Source: Papilionanthe hookeriana x Papilionanthe teres (Eukaryota > Streptophyta > Magnoliopsida > Asparagales > Orchidaceae). From it: 64,000 nucleotides of DNA. Of this stretch, positions 47,738 to 60,350 are shown piece by piece. Within the stretch, counting starts at the first letter, position 1; every line of letters begins with the position of its first letter. The notes below the pieces were generated by a model. That model saw nothing but the letters and a program-made list of their open reading frames with translations. It was not told where the DNA came from and searched no databases. The stretch covers positions 76,573,452 to 76,637,451 of the forward strand of contig CM040424.1 of assembly GCA_022702705.1 (NCBI GenBank), given 5' to 3'. A program made the position numbers and the translations under genes.

Positions 47738-50700
47738 TCAGTCCTCATCAGCATGTGATACAGAATGAGTTGGAAACCTCCACATGATATCAGCCCAGGT
47801 GCTCTGCCCATCAGTTACTTCCTTCACCACCGAAGCGACTTCGTCAATGCTCACACGGATTTGGTCCTTGCTATCCCTGTCACGGATCGTCACGGATGTG
47901 GTTGAGTCGATGGTGATGGCAAAGGGAACGCCTATTTCGTCTGTCCTCGCATAGCGCTTCCCAATTGAGGTACCTGAAATAGAAGTAAAGAAGTTCTTAC
48001 GTGCATTTTAGAAATATGAAGTACTTGAAATGCATGTATTTTAAAAACACACGAGGAGTTTGAATTTGAATGCAAATCAAAATTAGTTTAAATTTTTTTT
48101 TTATGGGAAATTTATATATGTAGCACGCAATTTTTACGAATTTTCTTATCTCGCCCCTAAACTTTCATATTCACATACATAGCACTTTGGTGTTTTAAAC
48201 TCATGCATGAAAAGGTGTATTTCATTTTTAAGAAGTGACAATACTGCTATTTTTCATGTGAAATTACAAATTTGACTGCTGTGTGCAAATATGAAAGTTT
48301 AGCAAAGAATTGTGCAGAATATACGTAAATGCCCCATATTTTATTTGCTACGATACATTTCAAATGCATTAAAAATGCAGAAGAGATGAAAAGTTGGGCA
48401 ATTTTAAAATACAGAAAAAACAGAAGTTCTGATGTATTTCAAATCTTTCAAAATTTTACCGTCTTTTATTTGAATCAAAAGACAAAAATTTTGAAATGAA
48501 ATGCACTCAAAATAATGCTAAACAAACAGCCCCCAAATTGTTTCCACTCGAGCCTTTATAAGAAGAGATTCTTACTCTTTTAGGAAGATTTACATACATA
48601 GCACTTAATTCCACCGTATTTACATATCTAACAACAAAACTTTAATTTTTATATATTTTCCATCCTACCTATGCATGAAAGATGTAAAAATGGTGATATT
48701 TTTCATGTGAGATGAAATATTTCGATGGTATAAATGTAAAATAAAAGTTTTGGTGATAGATATGTAAATACATAGGAATTGAGTGATATGAAGGTAAACG
48801 CACCCACTTTTTAATATCACTATGATGGAGGGAGCATAAGTGCAAAATAAGAGCTTCATTGGATAAGTCTACCACAAATGAAAATTGTTTTAAGCTGATG
48901 AGTATTAACAGAAAAATAATCTAAATTACGAAAATTTCAAATGAATAATTCTGATGGTTTGAACTGAACCATTAAGAAAATTTTAAAATCATACCTGTAA
49001 CATCAATAATATGAGAAATTCCAGCTGCCGTTAAAGATTTCGAAATGATTTTGGCAGTTTCATCAAACTTCTCATTCTTCACCAGTGGGAAAACAGTGCA
49101 CTTAATGGGAGCTACGAGAGGTGGGAAGCGGAAAACATTCAGGTGTTCATCCTCTGATTTGTTCGGTCTCGTGTAGAAACAGTGCTCAAATAGGCAGTAG
49201 ATGATTCTTCCGATGCCGAATGAAGGCTCGATAACAGAAGGTGTGAAGGTCCTCTGGTGTTCCTTCTTCTTTTCAATGTGGATCGAGACCATGCTTTTCT
49301 TAATGATGACAGATTTTTCGAGAGAGCAGACTTGGAATTCAGTTTCTCCTTTAGATTCCAAAGCAGCTTTCATGTCCAAAGCTTCAGCTTCAGTCATGGC
49401 CTAACCAGAAGGAAGAGGACGGGGGGAGTTTTATTGCTGAAAGGTGATGGGATTAAGAAGAGAAGGGTAACTGTTGCTCACCTCAAGTGCTTCAGTGACC
49501 TTTTTTTGGTTTGCTTTAAATGCAATGCCAAGTTCTTTCTTTGACGGAGTGATCAACAGTTTCTGTATTAATAATATCAAAAGATAATTAAGCCATGAAA
49601 CAATAAATCTCAAAGTAAGGGTGGCAAAATCAGTTTTTTTTCTAGCCGCTTGAAAGGGAAATTTGATATCTTGCTGAGGTAAAGAAAGGAAGTTCAAAGA
49701 AACAGTGTAGAACAAAACTGACCTCGACCTCTATGGGTTCTGGATACCTCTCATGAGCAACCAAAGGAACGCCACTTTTCTCCTGTTAAAACTAATAAAT
49801 TTAGCACAAATTTAGAATATTTCCCTAGCTTCAGCATAAATGATGGGTAATAAAATGCAAAGCAGTCATAAAGAAACTCACAAAAAGATTGAAAATTTAG
49901 AAAAAAAAGGAGAGCAGAGTCTATAAAAAAAAGGTTTTTGCTGATATAAAGCCACTACATGTAGACCACAAAAACATAGGCATTGGAGATTCATGCTTAA
50001 AATACTAGTTCAGGTGATATTACAGTTGTTATTTGAGGCAGATATTTAAAATGTTGTAGCCATCCGAGCAATTTTATGAGAAAAAAATATATGCAAACTA
50101 AATTATGAACTTCTTCCAATAAGCTGTGGTTGAACATTCCAAGAAAATTAGAACATACAGTATGAGCACGTAAATCATAAGCAGATCTATCTGCAATTCC
50201 AACACATTCTATCCATCCATACGAGCACTCTATCTCTGCATCCCAACAGTCCGCAGCATAGTGCGCCATCTCATTCGGCAAATGCTGTCGGAATCGAAGG
50301 CGTTCTTTGTCGATACCCAGATGGGTCAGAAAGAGGTAAACTCTCCCAATGAAGTAACCAAGAGTCTCGTTATTTACAGTTCCCTAATAAAATGAAAAGA
50401 AAACTACATCAGAAGAAAACAACATTTCAAAACAGGAATACACCTTTATATACACCACCTAATACCTATGTATTCACATATCTAGCACCACAACTTTACT
50501 TTTTACATTTATACCACCTAAATCCTTCATATCACATCAAAAATACCATCATTTAAGCTTTTAAAAAGTTAAATACACATTTTCATCCAAAGGTGGCATG
50601 TATGTAAAAATTGGAGTACAGGTATTAGAATGATAATACATAGTGGACTGGTATGTATGTAAATCTTCCAGTATGAAGACAAGAACCGGACCTTCCTAAC

Positions 50701-53700
50701 AGCTTCACCAAGAACAACTGGTTTTGCCGATTCGCCAGCCATTTGTAGCTCTCGAGGAAACATTAGGAACTCCAAGTCAGCCACATCGACAAATTTTGGA
50801 TGGGATTTGTCTTTAGGGTCAACAAAGTGCTCAATCTCAGCCAATGTGAACTCACGAACTCTTAACAATCCTTGCCGGGGTGAAATCTGTTAATATAAAT
50901 AAACGGCTTAGTTCTGAAGAAAATAGTATTCAACCAAACTGATAAAAATTGGGGATATTTAAGTGTGAGTGTGCAGCAGCCACACAACATAGATTCTTTT
51001 TAACTTCAAATAATTTCTAGTCTGCATAAATATTTTTCATATGCTCAATCCTATGATAAGCATTCATTACCACCAAAAATATAACAAACACAAAGTCAAA
51101 AAAAAAAAAAAAAAAAAAAAAGTTACGAGATAGGAGAAAGAAAAAATGATATTAGAGCCTTAGAGGTACATATTTAGACTAAATTACACCAAATACAATT
51201 ATAAAGGCTTCAGAAACCACAGAATCATCTAATTTAGAACAGCCATTACGATAATAGGCTCTTTAGATCAACATGCAAATTAATAAACTATAGGATATTA
51301 ATGAAGTGTATTAAATGTTTATTAAATTACACGACAACAATTGCTGGGAAGTAGCACCTTTGGATTATGTTTACTTCCTAGTATTACATGCTCCCCCTAC
51401 AGAAGCTAAGATATGTTTTGTTGCACTATTAGCATGAGAAAAAAAAATGCATTTAACTGAATAGCGGCGGCTTTCATAGGACATTGTTTACACTTATTAA
51501 ACAGCCAGATTTTGTTTTAATTAGCAGATGATAAATTACCCACGTGTTATGAAATAAATGTAAAATGAAGCACTTGCTAGATAAATGAAGAAATAAACTG
51601 ATTTAAAAAACTGTGTGCGCTCATTCAATATATCCTTCTACGATATACTAATTTATTCCAGAAAAAAATTCAGTCGCACAACCAACAGTAGCATAAGTTA
51701 AATATGATAAAATTGCCAAAGCTGAACCTTTGACTAGACTAAATTGCACCAAAGTCCCTTTCAACTATCTAAATTAAACAAAAATAGCACATGTGTTCCT
51801 ATTCCATGAACTCAGAAGTGAGTTTAAGCGACTATCAAATCTTGGCTGGCATGGGAGCTTGCTACAGTAATGCTGGCGAAAAGAGGTGCAGGAGCGGATC
51901 CCATGATTTCACCATCTAGACCGAACCGGTTCAGACCCGAGAGGGTCGGCCGGCTCTCCCACGTTGTTTTGGCACCTCATTTCCATTGGGGGATCCAATT
52001 CTAAGTATATTTATGTGATTCATTTGCTTGAGATTTTCAATTTTTTGCGTGTTTTGTACCCAGACGGCAGCCGACATCTCTTTCCTTTGAGGGCTGTATC
52101 CAAAGGTGCTCCAGCTGTACCTGAGGTTGGTGTTTATCTTCCCTAACCCTTTCCGAGTTCTCCCCACGCCGCTCACGGCCGCACTTCACTACTACAGCCA
52201 CCCAAGATAGCAATTTGGTTGTTATTTTCTGCAGTTCCATCCGTCGCCATCGTCTTCCCCTCCCCCTTACTTCGCTGCCCCAGCAGAAACAGCCCACCAA
52301 CATTGTTGCTGCTGCCACCACCAAAAAACCCATTTGCCTTGCTGTTTGCCTGCCGCCTTCAACCTCCCAGCCGCCTTTCCTGCCTTTCCCTTACCTTCTT
52401 GAATTGCTATCGCACAAACCACCCTTTACAGCCTTGTTCCTGCTGTCCAGCCCTCCCACCTTGCCACTGCCGCCCTGGACAGCCGGGGAACACCGCCTTC
52501 CTGCTGTTCTGCCACTACCAACCCCAACTGCTCGCTGTCACCATCAAAGACAGCAACCATACTTGCTGTCCCTGTATTTTTGCACCTCTCCCTCGCTTCT
52601 CCCATTATTCCTTTACTGCCACCACACCACTTAGCCATTCTGATCGATACACTTTAGTGGTGTTTGCCTGTATCTGTTGTTGTATTTCCATTTCTAGTGT
52701 ATTTGCTTGTAACCGCATTTTTGCCTTTTTAGTAATAACATTTATTTTTCCTATCATTAGCGTTAATAAATTTAAAGATTGCCAAGTATAAAATTTGAAT
52801 TATTGAAGCAAAAAGTATAATAGAACCGGATATAAGCTGGTGATTCTAAAGATACCTCATTTCTAAAAGCCTGGCCAATCTGAGCTGCTGCAAATGGAAG
52901 TCTGTTTCCATTGTAATAATACAAATCCTTGAAGTTCACAAAGATGCCTTGTGCGGTCTCCGGCCTCAAATATCTAAAATTTAAAACCAAAAAAGTATCC
53001 ACTAAATGAGTGACAAATTAAGATCCCAAAATTAAAAAAAAAAAAACAAATCTTTAGTGAGCAATGAATCTCACCCAGGGCTTAAGCCAGACGGGCCAAT
53101 CGAAGTCTGAAACATGAGATTAAAGGGATAAGGATCAGATAGAGGATTCTTTGTATCAGGTGCAACAATGCCATACTCCTTCAGTTTAGCCCCAAGTTGC
53201 TCCGCAGATAAATCATCCAAAACAGCCAAAACATGCTTTAATTCAGTAATTTTTTCAGCAGGCAGACTAAGATCTTTCTCTAGTTTGTCTTTGCAATAAT
53301 CCTTGAGTAAATGATCAGCCCGGTAGCAGGTCCCTGTCTTCTCATCCTTCACCATAAGGTCCGTAAACTTCTCTACATGGCCTGATGCCTTCAGAACTAT
53401 CTCTGGTGTAACACAGGGACAATCTACCTCCAACATGTTCTCCTCCAATACAAAATGCTACAAAACAAGGGAATATATTTTAATTAACTGCAATATACAC
53501 AAATTTCCAAATTCTAAATCATTATTCACAAGGCATATTGAATGCTTTGGATTTCGAATTAGAATTAAAGAAAATCACGTGCAAAGCACTCATAAAGTAA
53601 ATGGAAAAAAAAAATCCCAGCTCGATCATCGCCGATCTCCCCAAAAAGCTACACATATTTGTTTTCCATCAGGCGAATGCTGAAATCCTGACCTGACGCC

Positions 53701-54184
53701 AGAAAGCGAGAACATTAGACTTGACGGCGCACCCAGGAGGGCCGTAGTCGTAAAGGCCGGCCACCCCACGGTATATCTTGAAAGAAGCAACATAAAAGAG
53801 CCTCCTTTCCAGCGTGTTCACAACCGCTTGCCGGAAGGCCTCGCGATCACCGGCGCCGCCGCCGTTGTTGCTGATAATGGTTTGAAGACGCCTCGCCACC
53901 GCGGAAGACTCCACCTTGAGGGCCCTCAGGGCATCGACGGCGGCGTTGATCTCTGGTTTCTCGGCACCCTCCGCCTTGAGCTTACGGACGGCCTCCGCTT
54001 GGGCCTCCACGGCGGCCTGCTTCTCGGCCAGGTTGCTCCGCAGGGTTTCCTCGGAGGTGGCGGCTTCCATCGGCAGCGCAGCAGCAGTAGATAAATGGCG
54101 GAAGATTGGGAGGAGGAGAGTGAGAAGGGTTTTGGATTGGGTCGGGAATCTAGAAGCGGAGAAGAGTGGAGCGGAGGGAAGCAT
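47738..54184 (-). CDS. glycyl-tRNA synthetase (class II, probably mitochondrial and cytosolic)
   Basis: Attaches glycine to tRNA-Gly. Nine minus-strand exons give 731 residues, close to Arabidopsis GlyRS: 53693-54184, 53075-53457, 52856-52973, 50692-50886, 50159-50383, 49723-49782, 49482-49562, 48995-49400, 47738-47973. All junctions are GT-AG and keep phase. Order: presequence (1-38), WHEP-type helical domain (about 44-95), class II core with motif 1 (GPPGCAVKSNVLAFWRQ), motif 2 (AFRNEISPRQGLLRVREF, across exons 3-4) and motif 3 (EPSFGIGRIIYCLFEHCF), then the anticodon-binding domain (LVAPIKCTVFPLV onward). Met1 opens a sequence rich in Ser, Leu and Arg that suits mitochondrial import; Met39 (54070) opens MEAATSEE and would give a cytosolic form, as known for Arabidopsis GlyRS. 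Introns 3, 4 and 8 carry inserted sequences. Confidence 0.95.
48105..48335. mobile_element. palindromic MITE copy J (diverged)
   Basis: Diverged copy in GlyRS intron 8; the centre reads in inverted orientation (CATGAAAAGGTGTATTTCAT). The right end is AAATGCCCC. Confidence 0.7.
48583..48805. mobile_element. palindromic MITE copy K
   Basis: Full-length copy in GlyRS intron 8, inverted relative to most others (begins GGAAGATTTACATACAT). Confidence 0.8.
50440..50669. mobile_element. palindromic MITE copy L
   Basis: Full-length copy in GlyRS intron 4, with its right end only 22 bases from the 3' edge of exon 4, that is, right beside the donor site of that intron. Confidence 0.85.
51840..52790. 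other. GC-rich insertion-like block in GlyRS intron 3
   Basis: This block is much richer in C and G than the AT-rich intron around it. Overlapping ORFs on both strands (190 and 139 codons on +, 98 on -) are dominated by Pro, Leu, Ser and His and show no motif I recognise. No terminal repeats or target duplication were found. It may be a retroelement remnant; origin unknown. Confidence 0.35.
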
Positions 54185-54296
54185 TCGAGGAAAACACAGA
54201 AATACCTTAATTTATTTTACTTTCTGAACAATTGCGTTTACAAGTCCACCGTCCACACAAAAAAAAAAAAAAAAGAAAAGAAAAAAGAAAAAAAAA

Positions 54297-54471
54297 GTCA
54301 AATTTACACTTAGACATCATGATTTTAATTTTTTTTTTTTTTTTTTACTTTTCTAACATCCAAACTTTAATCATCACAATTTAATATCATAAACTTATGC
54401 AATAGCAATATTCAGTTTTTAAAAATAAATAACAGTAATATTATAATGTGATATTAAAAATTTAAGTGAAA

Positions 54472-54527
<56 letters not shown>

Positions 54528-54574
54528 AAATTTAGTAGTAAATATGTAAATGTTTTTGTGGTGTGTAAATGCCC
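54297..54574. mobile_element. palindromic MITE copy M with internal (AT)n growth
   Basis: A diverged copy just upstream of the GlyRS start. An (AT)n run (54478-54524) has expanded inside it. The arms are weak but the ends remain (AATTTACAC; GTAAATGCCC). Confidence 0.55.
54478..54524. repeat. (AT)n microsatellite
   Basis: About 46 bases of TA repeat inside MITE copy M. Confidence 0.9.
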
Positions 54575-54690
54575 AAAAGAATAACTAGGCACGCATCACA
54601 TAATTTTCTCTTAAATTAGAAGACTCGCATTAATACCACACACTAATCAGTAACCATTAATTTCTAATGTTATTCTCATTAAAACACAAC

Positions 54691-54696
<6 letters not shown>

Positions 54697-54729
<33 letters not shown>

Positions 54730-54786
54730 TACACACATACATACATACATATATATACATACATACATACATACATACATACATAC
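54697..54786. repeat. compound (AC)n-(ACAT)n microsatellite
   Basis: An AC run (about 54697-54725) passes into ACAT/CATA repeats up to about 54786. Confidence 0.95.
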
Positions 54787-54794
54787 AATACTTT

Positions 54795-54985
54795 TGCTGC
54801 TAATCCTGATCTATTGGTAGAGCAATCTCTTTAAAAGTCGTAAATCCCCTCAAATCACGGGTTCAAATTTCCCACTAGCCAGTTTATTGGTAGTGAGAGC
54901 GGTGTTGGAATAGTTAGGCAAATGAGGGTGGCTTAGAGCTCGTATAATAGCCTCCAACCATTCTTAAAAACTAATATATATATAT
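54795..54985 (+). mobile_element. SINE-like / tRNA-derived relic
   Basis: A box-A-like TATTGGTAGAGCA (near 54813) and a box-B-like GGGTTCAAATTTCC (near 54860) lie about 45 bases apart and are followed by unrelated sequence. No cloverleaf folds, so it is not a tRNA gene. Weak call. Confidence 0.35.
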
Positions 54986-54989
54986 ACAA

Positions 54990-55117
54990 TACTTAAAATT
55001 TTAACATCACATCAAAGTTATCATCATTAGTAACTTCTCAAAAGTGAAATACATGTTTAATTGCATAGTTTAATCATACTTGAGTGTTTTAGATATGCAA
55101 ATATATAAGAACTGTGT

Positions 55118-55125
<8 letters not shown>
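54990..55125. mobile_element. palindromic MITE copy N (fragment)
   Basis: Centre and right arm (AACATCACATCAAAG, then CTCAAAAGTGAAATACATG), running into an (AT)n tract. Confidence 0.6.

Positions 55126-55186
<61 letters not shown>
55121..55186. repeat. (AT)n microsatellite
   Basis: About 65 bases of AT repeat that grew from the TATATAT of MITE copy N. Confidence 0.95.
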
Positions 55187-55188
<2 letters not shown>

Positions 55189-55509
55189 TAAATCTAATTT
55201 CTATTTTAAATTCATAAAAAGGTACAATAATTTATTATATTTTACAAACAAGAAATAAAAATAAAAAATAAAAAACTTTGAAACTCTGGCACACATACTA
55301 AATTTCTTGAAGCTAAGTTATTGTTACAATAATTTAACATGCAACTCTCATATTACTATTAGAGCAATCACCTAGGTAAAGTCTTGCAATGATGAATGAA
55401 AGAGCCTAAACTTTTTACTACCAAAATTTGATCCAAAGATTATGGAGGTGCTCCTTGTAGCTTATTTAGGTCTTATAAGTCCATGCAAATGCAAATATGA
55501 TAATCTATA

Positions 55510-55600
55510 GGGGCCTTTACATGTATACAATATGTATTTAAACATCTAATATCTAAACTTTACTTCTAACATTTTGATATCCCATCAGAAATACATTACA
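55510..55600. mobile_element. palindromic MITE copy O (left arm)
   Basis: GGGGCCTTTACATGTATAC to the ATCAGAAATAC centre; the right half is absent. Confidence 0.6.
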
Positions 55601-55957
55601 ACCCCTTGGGGGCTGTTGGGAAACTCAAGGGGATACAATGAAAGACCCAAATTTGAATGATGACCCTCACAAATAAAAAGAGATTATGTTCTTCCTAAGA
55701 GCTTGGAACAAAGATGACAATAACATAATCATATAACTCTACAATGTACCTGTTAAAAATATTACAACTATACAGTGCAGTTTGAAAGCAGGAAAAACAA
55801 GTTAAACAGAACTCAGCTGGAACAAACCCTATCATTTGGTTCACTCTTCTTATGCCAATGATCACATTTGGAAATTATCACATATGGCACCTGTTCAACA
55901 GAGTACCAAAAATAATAATAATAATAAATCTCCAACATGAAATTCAATCTCAAACTG

Positions 55958-56236
55958 TGAAAAAATTTGTGTCCGGAGAGCGTACACAGAGATGCGTATG
56001 TAAAAATGTACATGGGAGTTACACGGGGGTTACACGGGAGTTATAACCCTCTTGTACCTCCTGTGTAACTCTCGCGAACAAATGGATGAAATAGAAGCAC
56101 GGGTTACAAGTGAGTTGCACGGGAGTTACAAGGAGGTTATAACACGCTTGTAACCCTCTTGTAACTCCCGTGTAACCCTCATATATTTTTTTACGTACAC
56201 ATCTCTGCGTACGCTCTCCAGACGCAATTTTTTTCC
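55958..56236. mobile_element. Mutator-like foldback MITE (279 bp)
   Basis: Long inverted repeats (GTCCGGAGAGCGTACACAGA at the left; the reverse complement of the right end reads GTCTGGAGAGCGTACGCAGA) are flanked by identical 9-mers CTCAAACTG (55949-55957 and 56237-56245). The inner part has several GGGAGTTAC/GTAACTCCC blocks. No coding sequence. The 9-bp duplication points to the Mutator superfamily. Confidence 0.85.
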
Positions 56237-56353
56237 CTCAAACTGACCTTACAGTACTTTTATTTGTATTAGCCTCCTGCCCTGACATTGTACCCTGCAT
56301 ACAGTGTTAATAAAAATATTGAGCTAAATTTCATCCTTACAAAAAAAAAAAAA

Positions 56354-56599
56354 GGAATTTACATAAATACCACACATATCTTATATATTTACATACGTAA
56401 CATCAAAATATTCATATTTACATACACAACATGCAAATAATTGACAGCAAGTCAGAAATATCACTATCACTAACATTTTAAATTTAAAATGCACATTTAC
56501 ATGTGTGGATTTTCAACACCAAGGTGTTACAAATATAAATTTTAGACTTTAGGTGTTAGATATGTAAATGCGTAAGAATTGTGTGGAATGTGTGTAGAC
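56354..56599. mobile_element. palindromic MITE copy P (diverged)
   Basis: Diverged full-length copy (GGAATTTACATAAATACCAC; TTAGGTGTTAGATATGTAAA) between the GlyRS and DUF2301 genes. Confidence 0.75.
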
Positions 56600-57241
56600 A
56601 AAGGACAAAAATAATTGAAGTAGGTATCTCATATTGAATATCTTTTGTAAGTATCTTTATTACTATGATAACAAGTTACAAAACTAATGTTGATCATCAA
56701 TACACTCATATACTAAAACTAAAAAGTCAATAATAGTCCACTCATGGCTGGAGATAGAGTTCGTCTTTGGTGCCAGTAAGTCTGATAGTACAAGCATTAG
56801 GGGTGTTTGACTGCAACCCGTATTTACATTAAATATGATTCAGTCAATCCAATAAATCCGGATTTATATTGATGGAGATGATGGCCGCAACAGGACCAAA
56901 GAAATTTTTAAATCCGCCTCGCAATCAGATTTAACAAATCCGTATTGACATCGTAAAAGAGACGGAATGCGAAAAGAAAAGCCGGAACTCGAAAAAGTTC
57001 AATATAATGGAGTGTTGGATTTTATTTTCATTTTTTTTTTAATGTTTGGCTGGATTTACTCTAAATTCATAGCTAAAACCTATTAAAATTATGCTACCAA
57101 ACACACCCTTGAAAATTACTGCATCTATTAACTATTTACATATACAACTTTCTTCGATGCTACTATTTCGAGCAGAACAATAAATGATGTACCTTGACAG
57201 TATATCGTCGTTTGGCCGAAACATGATCATCTAGTTTCGCA

Positions 57242-59245
57242 CTAATCAACTAAGCTATCATCCTTTTGCTGGAGTTTCTTGAGTAAAGCTTCTTTATCTG
57301 CCTCAGGCAGAGCGTTGAAGATGAATACAGATTTGTCACCAATGTCATCCTTAAAAAAAAACATAGAGGGAAGAATGAGAGGAATGTTGCTTTCTAGAAA
57401 ACTATGAAGTCGGAATGTAAAAGAACCTTGATGGGTTGCTGAAACTTTCTTGCTGCAAACACTACAAAGAGAGCCATCCACAGGCCTAATAAATTCAGTT
57501 TCACACCATTATCCATAAATCCACTCTGCACATCATGAGTGCCTAATCAATAGAATATGATGACACAATAAATGCTTGAAAATATAAAAACAACTGGAAT
57601 CAACTTATAACAAGTCCTAGAAGTAGAAAAAATAAAATAAAAAATCCTTTTTTTAGGTTGAATGGCTATGCTTCATCAAGTGAATACATGTAGTTGGTGT
57701 TTGAATAATGTTAACAAATATATCCAGATGATGATTCTGGTAATAATCATGTTTGAAGGGGTAGAGTATAAAATGAACTTGTTTCCTCGCCAAATTCTCA
57801 ACCAACAAGCTGAGTTTTTGCATAATTAACAAAATAATATCCCAATCATAAGTATTGCATTTTAAGAGATCTTATTTTAGAGAATATTGAAAATATTAGT
57901 GAAGGGAAAGCCATTATTAAAAATGCCGTGAAATTATTTGGTTTTGTATGTAAACACAGCCTAATTTTTTAACTTGACACAAAAGTTCACAAAAGTTTAG
58001 AATTAATAAGGTTTGTTGTCATTCATTTTGAAACTTCTTTCGAACCATTCGAAGCATGCATAAACCAAAAAATAATTTGCAGGGTATACTTAGCTTGATG
58101 TTTTATAAACTTGCCTGCAAACTCATCATTATTATTTACCATATCTCAATTATTTAAGGTTGGCCTTATGAATTCTTATTTTTCATTTATGTCCACTAAG
58201 CATTTGCTCGAGGTGTTAAATCTCAAGATTTGTTTTAACAAAATTATTTAAGAATTTTTTTCTTTCAATTTGGCCCTTTGTAAACTTCCATTCCAGTCCT
58301 AAACCCGGATTAGAAAGGTGAGAGGTGGTATTAGCCTATTAGGTTCATAAATAATCATAAAACTACATCAAAACCAAAGAAATAAATTCAAATTTGAATT
58401 TTGATATTGAAATAAGACAAAAAATCATCTACATATCTTCCCACAACAAATTAAATCTAAATGCATTATGTACCAGATGACCAAGAAGCAAAGCAGGAAT
58501 GATGAATGTCAGTACACCAGCTTCCAGCTTTCCATAGCAAAGACCTGCACGCACGCATCAGCATTCAACTTTAAGATAGATAAAAAATTAGAAAATTTAG
58601 TAGCTCGTTGTTTTTATAGGCTTTCTCATATTCAGTCGGAAGAGTTTAGGTCAGACTTTCAAAGTAACTCTTACGTATTTACATATGTTCCGTATTTACA
58701 TAGCCTAAACTTTCTATGATGCTTCAAACCTATGCATAAAAAGGTGTATTTCACTTTTAAAAAGTGATAATAGTGCTACTTTTGATGTGGTACTAATGCT
58801 TTGAGTGCAACACTCAAATTAAAAATAAAAAATAAAAAAAAAAACCTGTTGGTGGTATTTTAAGAAGAAAAGAAACTTTACCTTCTTTGAAAACAAGACC
58901 AGTTAGAGCAGCAAAGAGGGGTCCAACAAACCATATAGCAGATGGGTTTTCTACAACATATTGTACCAAGCCCTCATCTAATGGACTGGCCAGATTGAGA
59001 TATGTTGCAGCAGATCCAAAAACTCCAATAACCCATAGTGCCTGAAGAAAGCGTTTAATCGGAGTGACATATATATGAATCAGGACTAATGATAAGCCTA
59101 ATCCACCAGCTCCAATGATATATAAAAAGTCGATATTATGCTTGAGAAAGTCCCCCAAAATAGCATTTTCAGGAAGAAAAGTAACAGAAGCAGCAAGAAC
59201 GAATGATGTAGCAGCAGTTACCAACCCTGACCTATACAAGATCAC
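57242..59245 (-). CDS. DUF2301-family integral membrane protein (3' part; 5' exons not found)
   Basis: Four minus-strand exons give the last 213 residues: 58882-59245, 58474-58544, 57427-57525, 57242-57349 (stop TAG). All junctions are GT-AG and keep phase. The sequence has several hydrophobic helices, a conserved block HIYVTPIKRFLQALWVIGVFG, then NPSAIWFVGPLFAALTGLVFKEG, and a late DIGDKSVF, which I recognise as the pattern of the DUF2301 family shared by cyanobacteria and plant plastids. Function is unknown; a plastid membrane location is inferred from family distribution. The first visible exon starts in phase 0 at VILYRSGLV, so at least one upstream exon with the transit peptide is missing. 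I found none between 59246 and 64000; it may lie beyond the window behind a repeat-filled intron. Confidence 0.8.
58661..58801. mobile_element. palindromic MITE copy Q (fragment)
   Basis: Left arm and inverted centre (CCTATGCATAAAAAGGTGTA) in the DUF2301 gene, ending about 80 bases from exon 58882-59245. Confidence 0.65.
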
Positions 59246-60160
59246 CTGAAACAGCATATAAATAAATTTAGACAAATTAAACCAAAAAAAAAAAAAAAAA
59301 CAAGTTGAGTTGTCTAATAAGACTTTGTTTGATCAAAAATAGCATGAAGAGGACTTATTACCTATAACATAATATGAGTACTCGTACCAATATTATCTCA
59401 CAAAAGAAACAAAAACAAGAACATGAGATGAATCATTTTTTCTTGATGTTGATCAGCTCAAAATATCAATGTAATTAAACCAAATTTGTATAAGTCTTTT
59501 TCTACAACTTCTACTCATGTTATCATCAATCCATCCCTCTCATTTTTTTTTAATTGTCAAAAGATCATAACATGGAAAAAAGTTTCATCAATCCTTCCAT
59601 AAAGAAGAGTACAGAAATAGTACACATATGTTATTAATCTTAGATTTAATAAAAAATCATGGCTAAAATAAACTTCACAGTTCCTCCAATAGTCAGTATA
59701 GCAACCCCAAACAGGAGGGAGGGGAAAAGGTAACACAAATATGTCTTGTAGCTGTTAAACACAATTTATCCATTTCAAAAGGCATTTAAGTTCTTAAATG
59801 CTAGTTTTAATTAAAATAATAATGTTATCATGAAACCGAAGTGCATTAGTATCACCAAAAATATCAACAGTGATGTGTGATAGAAGATTCGTAGCGGTAG
59901 AGTAATAATTTATCGTCATAGTGTTGCGCGAAGATTCATCACACAATCAGATAAAAATAAAAAACAAGTAGAAACACCACAAGTTTTTACGTGAATAATC
60001 TAGAAAGGGAAAAAACCACGGAGTTTAACCCAGTTATAATAATCCACAATAAGTTGATTACATAAATCCCTTGTCCTACAGACGGGAAATAGTTACAAAG
60101 TATCGATTTACAACATCGATTTGCGGATAAACTTGTTGCAATGAACGGGTGGCAAATGAT
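59246..60160. other. upstream flank or intron of the DUF2301 gene
   Basis: AT-rich, with a poly(A)-like run near 59283-59300. Near 59930-60070 the sequence TTTTTACGTGAATAATCTAG with a following CACGGAG stretch resembles plant LTR-element sequence. No exon was found. Confidence 0.4.
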
Positions 60161-60179
60161 GATGATCGGTGACGACCGA

Positions 60180-60350
60180 TGAGTGGTAGTTGACGGTGGT
60201 CGGCGGTCGGCAGCGATCGATAGCGATCGACGGTGATCCGCAGTGGTCGACGGTGATTGACCACAACAAAAGTGATGCTGGACTTCATCTCTTTCTCAGA
60301 GTTTCAAACTCTTCCTCAAGCCTCAAGCTCTCCTCGTCTTCTCAGGAGAG
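60180..60350. repeat. direct repeat unit 1 of a dispersed pair
   Basis: A patch of CGATCGA-like short repeats (60190-60262) is followed by GTGATGCTGGACTTCATC and a CTCAAGCTCTC block. The same order recurs at 62785-62915 in the same orientation (AGTAATGCTAGACTTCA). They may be the remains of two LTRs of one element; not proven. Confidence 0.5.

Noticed and set aside
48665..48875. Two overlapping 64-68 codon ORFs
   Set aside because: They are translations of MITE copy K; similar peptides arise from MITE copies at 18701 and 42894.
52215..52791. ORFs of 190 and 139 codons
   Set aside because: Low-complexity Pro/Leu/Ser/His proteins, overlapping frames, and located inside a GlyRS intron.
54795..54985. 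tRNA gene
   Set aside because: Box-like motifs are present but no cloverleaf stems form.
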